A stretch of DNA of 6,884 bases. Origin: Bacteroidales bacterium. GTDB lineage: Bacteria > Bacteroidota > Bacteroidia > Bacteroidales > NBLH01. The notes beneath the pieces were generated by a model. The model did not search any database and was not told where the DNA came from. It saw only the letters and a program-made list of their open reading frames with translations. The stretch is taken from the NCBI GenBank assembly GCA_027083715.1, contig JALWNR010000151.1, forward strand, positions 1-6,884. Direction: 5' to 3'. Of this stretch, positions 5,445 through 6,884 are shown piece by piece. Position numbers and translations under genes: made by a program. Within the stretch, counting starts at the first letter, position 1. Each line of letters begins with the position of its first letter.

Positions 5445-6884
5445 TTATTTCAGCTTAAAATAAGCGACCAGTTCGTTTAATGAATTTGCCTGACCAGTTA
5501 GTTCAGTAGCACTAGCAGATAATTCTTCGGAAGTAGCCGAGTTTTGTTGTGTAACATTATTCAATTCGTTAATTGCAGCCATTATCTGATTAGCACCAGT
5601 ATTTTGTTCTGTGTTAGCAATCGTAATATTTCGTACTAATTTTGCTGTTTTTTGAACTTCAGGAACAATTTCTGTTAGTAGTTTTTCCGATTCAGCTGCC
5701 AAATTCAGGCTTGTAGATGATAATACCTGTATTTCATCTGCGGCAATTTTACTTTTTTCTGCTAGTTTTCTTACCTCGGCAGCAACCACGGCAAATCCTT
5801 TTCCGTATGTACCTGCTCTGGCTGCTTCAACAGCTGCATTCAATGCCAGAATATTTGTCTGGAATGCAATTTCATTAATAATTTCAATTTTTTCGGAAAT
5901 TTCACTCATCGCAGATTTTGTCTTAACGGAAGCTGTAAGGCTATCTTCCATTTTATCTGCAGCATTAATTGCAATATTACTTGTTGTTTGTGCATTTTGA
6001 TTATTCTGCTCAATTGAAGCAAGCATCTCTTCCAATAATGCAGAAATTTCTTCCGTCGAAGCAGCCTGCTCATTAGCTCCGGACGAAAGTTGTTCTGATG
6101 CAGAACTTACTTGTTGACTGCTTTTTAATAAATAGCTAGCCCCATCTCTTATTGTACTAATCACTTCGTTCATTTTTGTGGACATTTTGTTTACAGATTC
6201 CAGTACAATACTCGTTTCGTCATTTCCTTTAATTTGAATATTTTTACCCAATATCCCATTAGCTACTTCTTCGGTAATGTCCATCATGTACGTAAGTGGA
6301 ATTCTTATACTTCGGGATATAATATAACCGGTAAAAAGAACAAAACTAGCAACTATTGCAACAAAAAGGAAAACTCTGAATTGTATGGTTTTATATATTG
6401 ATAAACTTGAATGGTAACTACTCTCCGAATCATTTAAATTAATTTCCGTAAACTTATCCATTGCAGCACGCATTGGTTTAAATGCCTGATAGTACTCATT
6501 GTAGTAAATAGATTTTGCTTTTTTGAACTGTCTATTTTTCAACAAACCCACAATATTGTCTGTTTGGATAGTCCATATTTTATAATATTTTTTAAAAGTG
6601 TCATTAATTTTTTGATATTCCGATTTTTTTTGAATTCTAAAATGCTTACTGAATTTATTGTACCTGCTTCCAACTTGTTCTTTGTTTTCTATAATCGTAG
6701 TAATTAGTTCGTTTAGTTTTTCGCTATTATAATTATTTGAGTCTAATGCTTGACTTACAGCTAAGTTTGACTGATAAGCATCCCTGTCGGCTTCAACAAG
6801 GTAGTCAATACTAAGCAAATGTATATTGTAAATAGAGCTTAATTTTTTGCGCAATGTACTTGTATTAACGTATATGTATATGGC
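5445..6884 (-). CDS. methyl-accepting chemotaxis protein, N-terminus cut by window edge
   Basis: The minus-strand frame stays open to the window end: upstream of a TTG codon at 6854 it continues as [10 protein letters not shown]. The true start, with the first membrane helix, must therefore lie outside, and the TTG is not the start. Numbering from that TTG, an extracytoplasmic helical sensor domain follows (to about 155, with the EADRDAYQ motif typical of four-helix-bundle MCP sensors). Next come a transmembrane helix (about 159-180), HAMP (about 181-233) and the signalling coiled coil, with the conserved hairpin tip at 329-348 ([16 protein letters not shown]) and [16 protein letters not shown]. 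It should sense a periplasmic ligand and control CheA through CheW. The C-terminus ends in YFKLK, so there is no CheR-tethering pentapeptide. The ligand is unknown. It precedes ggt by 28 bp and is probably co-transcribed with it. Confidence 0.93.
   Translation of the reverse strand, partial: AIYIYVNTSTLRKKLSSIYNIHLLSIDYLVEADRDAYQSNLAVSQALDSNNYNSEKLNELITTIIENKEQVGSRYNKFSKHFRIQKKSEYQKINDTFKKYYKIWTIQTDNIVGLLKNRQFKKAKSIYYNEYYQAFKPMRAAMDKFTEINLNDSESSYHSSLSIYKTIQFRVFLFVAIVASFVLFTGYIISRSIRIPLTYMMDITEEVANGILGKNIQIKGNDETSIVLESVNKMSTKMNEVISTIRDGASYLLKSSQQVSSASEQLSSGANEQAASTEEISALLEEMLASIEQNNQNAQTTSNIAINAADKMEDSLTASVKTKSAMSEISEKIEIINEIAFQTNILALNAAVEAARAGTYGKGFAVVAAEVRKLAEKSKIAADEIQVLSSTSLNLAAESEKLLTEIVPEVQKTAKLVRNITIANTEQNTGANQIMAAINELNNVTQQNSATSEELSASATELTGQANSLNELVAYFKLK

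Noticed and set aside
6852..6854. TTG as the start codon of the MCP gene
   Set aside because: The frame remains open upstream to the window edge and reads like the end of a first membrane helix, so the gene is truncated by the window rather than starting here.

Overview
The window looks like chromosomal DNA from an AT-rich member of the Bacteroidetes (Bacteroidota). This is an inference from weak Shine-Dalgarno signals, A/T-rich leaders, a good TAnnTTTG-type -7 box at 814-821, and short MKK/MKN secretion signals cleaved before Gln. I cannot name a genus. The MCP at the right edge suggests a lineage with a chemosensory pathway.

Left part (1-1121): an AT-rich gene-free stretch holds a two-tier hairpin (248-300). 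It is followed by a minus-strand gene for a small exported thioredoxin-fold protein (334-786). That gene is divergent from the next operon across a 335-bp intergenic region. This region carries a perfect palindrome, TTTTGTCA-N6-TGACAAAA, with the geometry of a CRP/FNR-family operator. It lies about 41 bp upstream of the predicted start of the thioredoxin transcript.

Centre (1122-3385): a two-gene plus-strand operon encodes a heme-copper reductase. The small subunit is a COX2-type cupredoxin whose CuA ligands are mostly lost. The catalytic subunit keeps the heme histidines and the His-His pair. It has Asp (D276) instead of the first CuB/FeB histidine, and no cross-linking Tyr at the usual place. 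This points to an atypical nitric-oxide-reductase-like enzyme, probably fed by quinol, rather than an oxygen reductase. A strong, probably bidirectional terminator closes the operon.

Right part (3386-6884): a 342-bp gene-free region contains a cluster of hairpins, including a long stem with internal G-U pairs, and may be a dispersed repeat or a structured RNA. Beyond it, on the minus strand, lie a methyl-accepting chemotaxis protein (cut by the window edge) and, 28 bp downstream of it, a secreted gamma-glutamyltranspeptidase-family Ntn hydrolase. These two are probably co-transcribed.

The most interesting unit is the divergent thioredoxin / palindrome / atypical reductase block. It reads as a candidate NO-response or NO-respiration module, with its redox or maturation partner under a CRP/FNR-type regulator.
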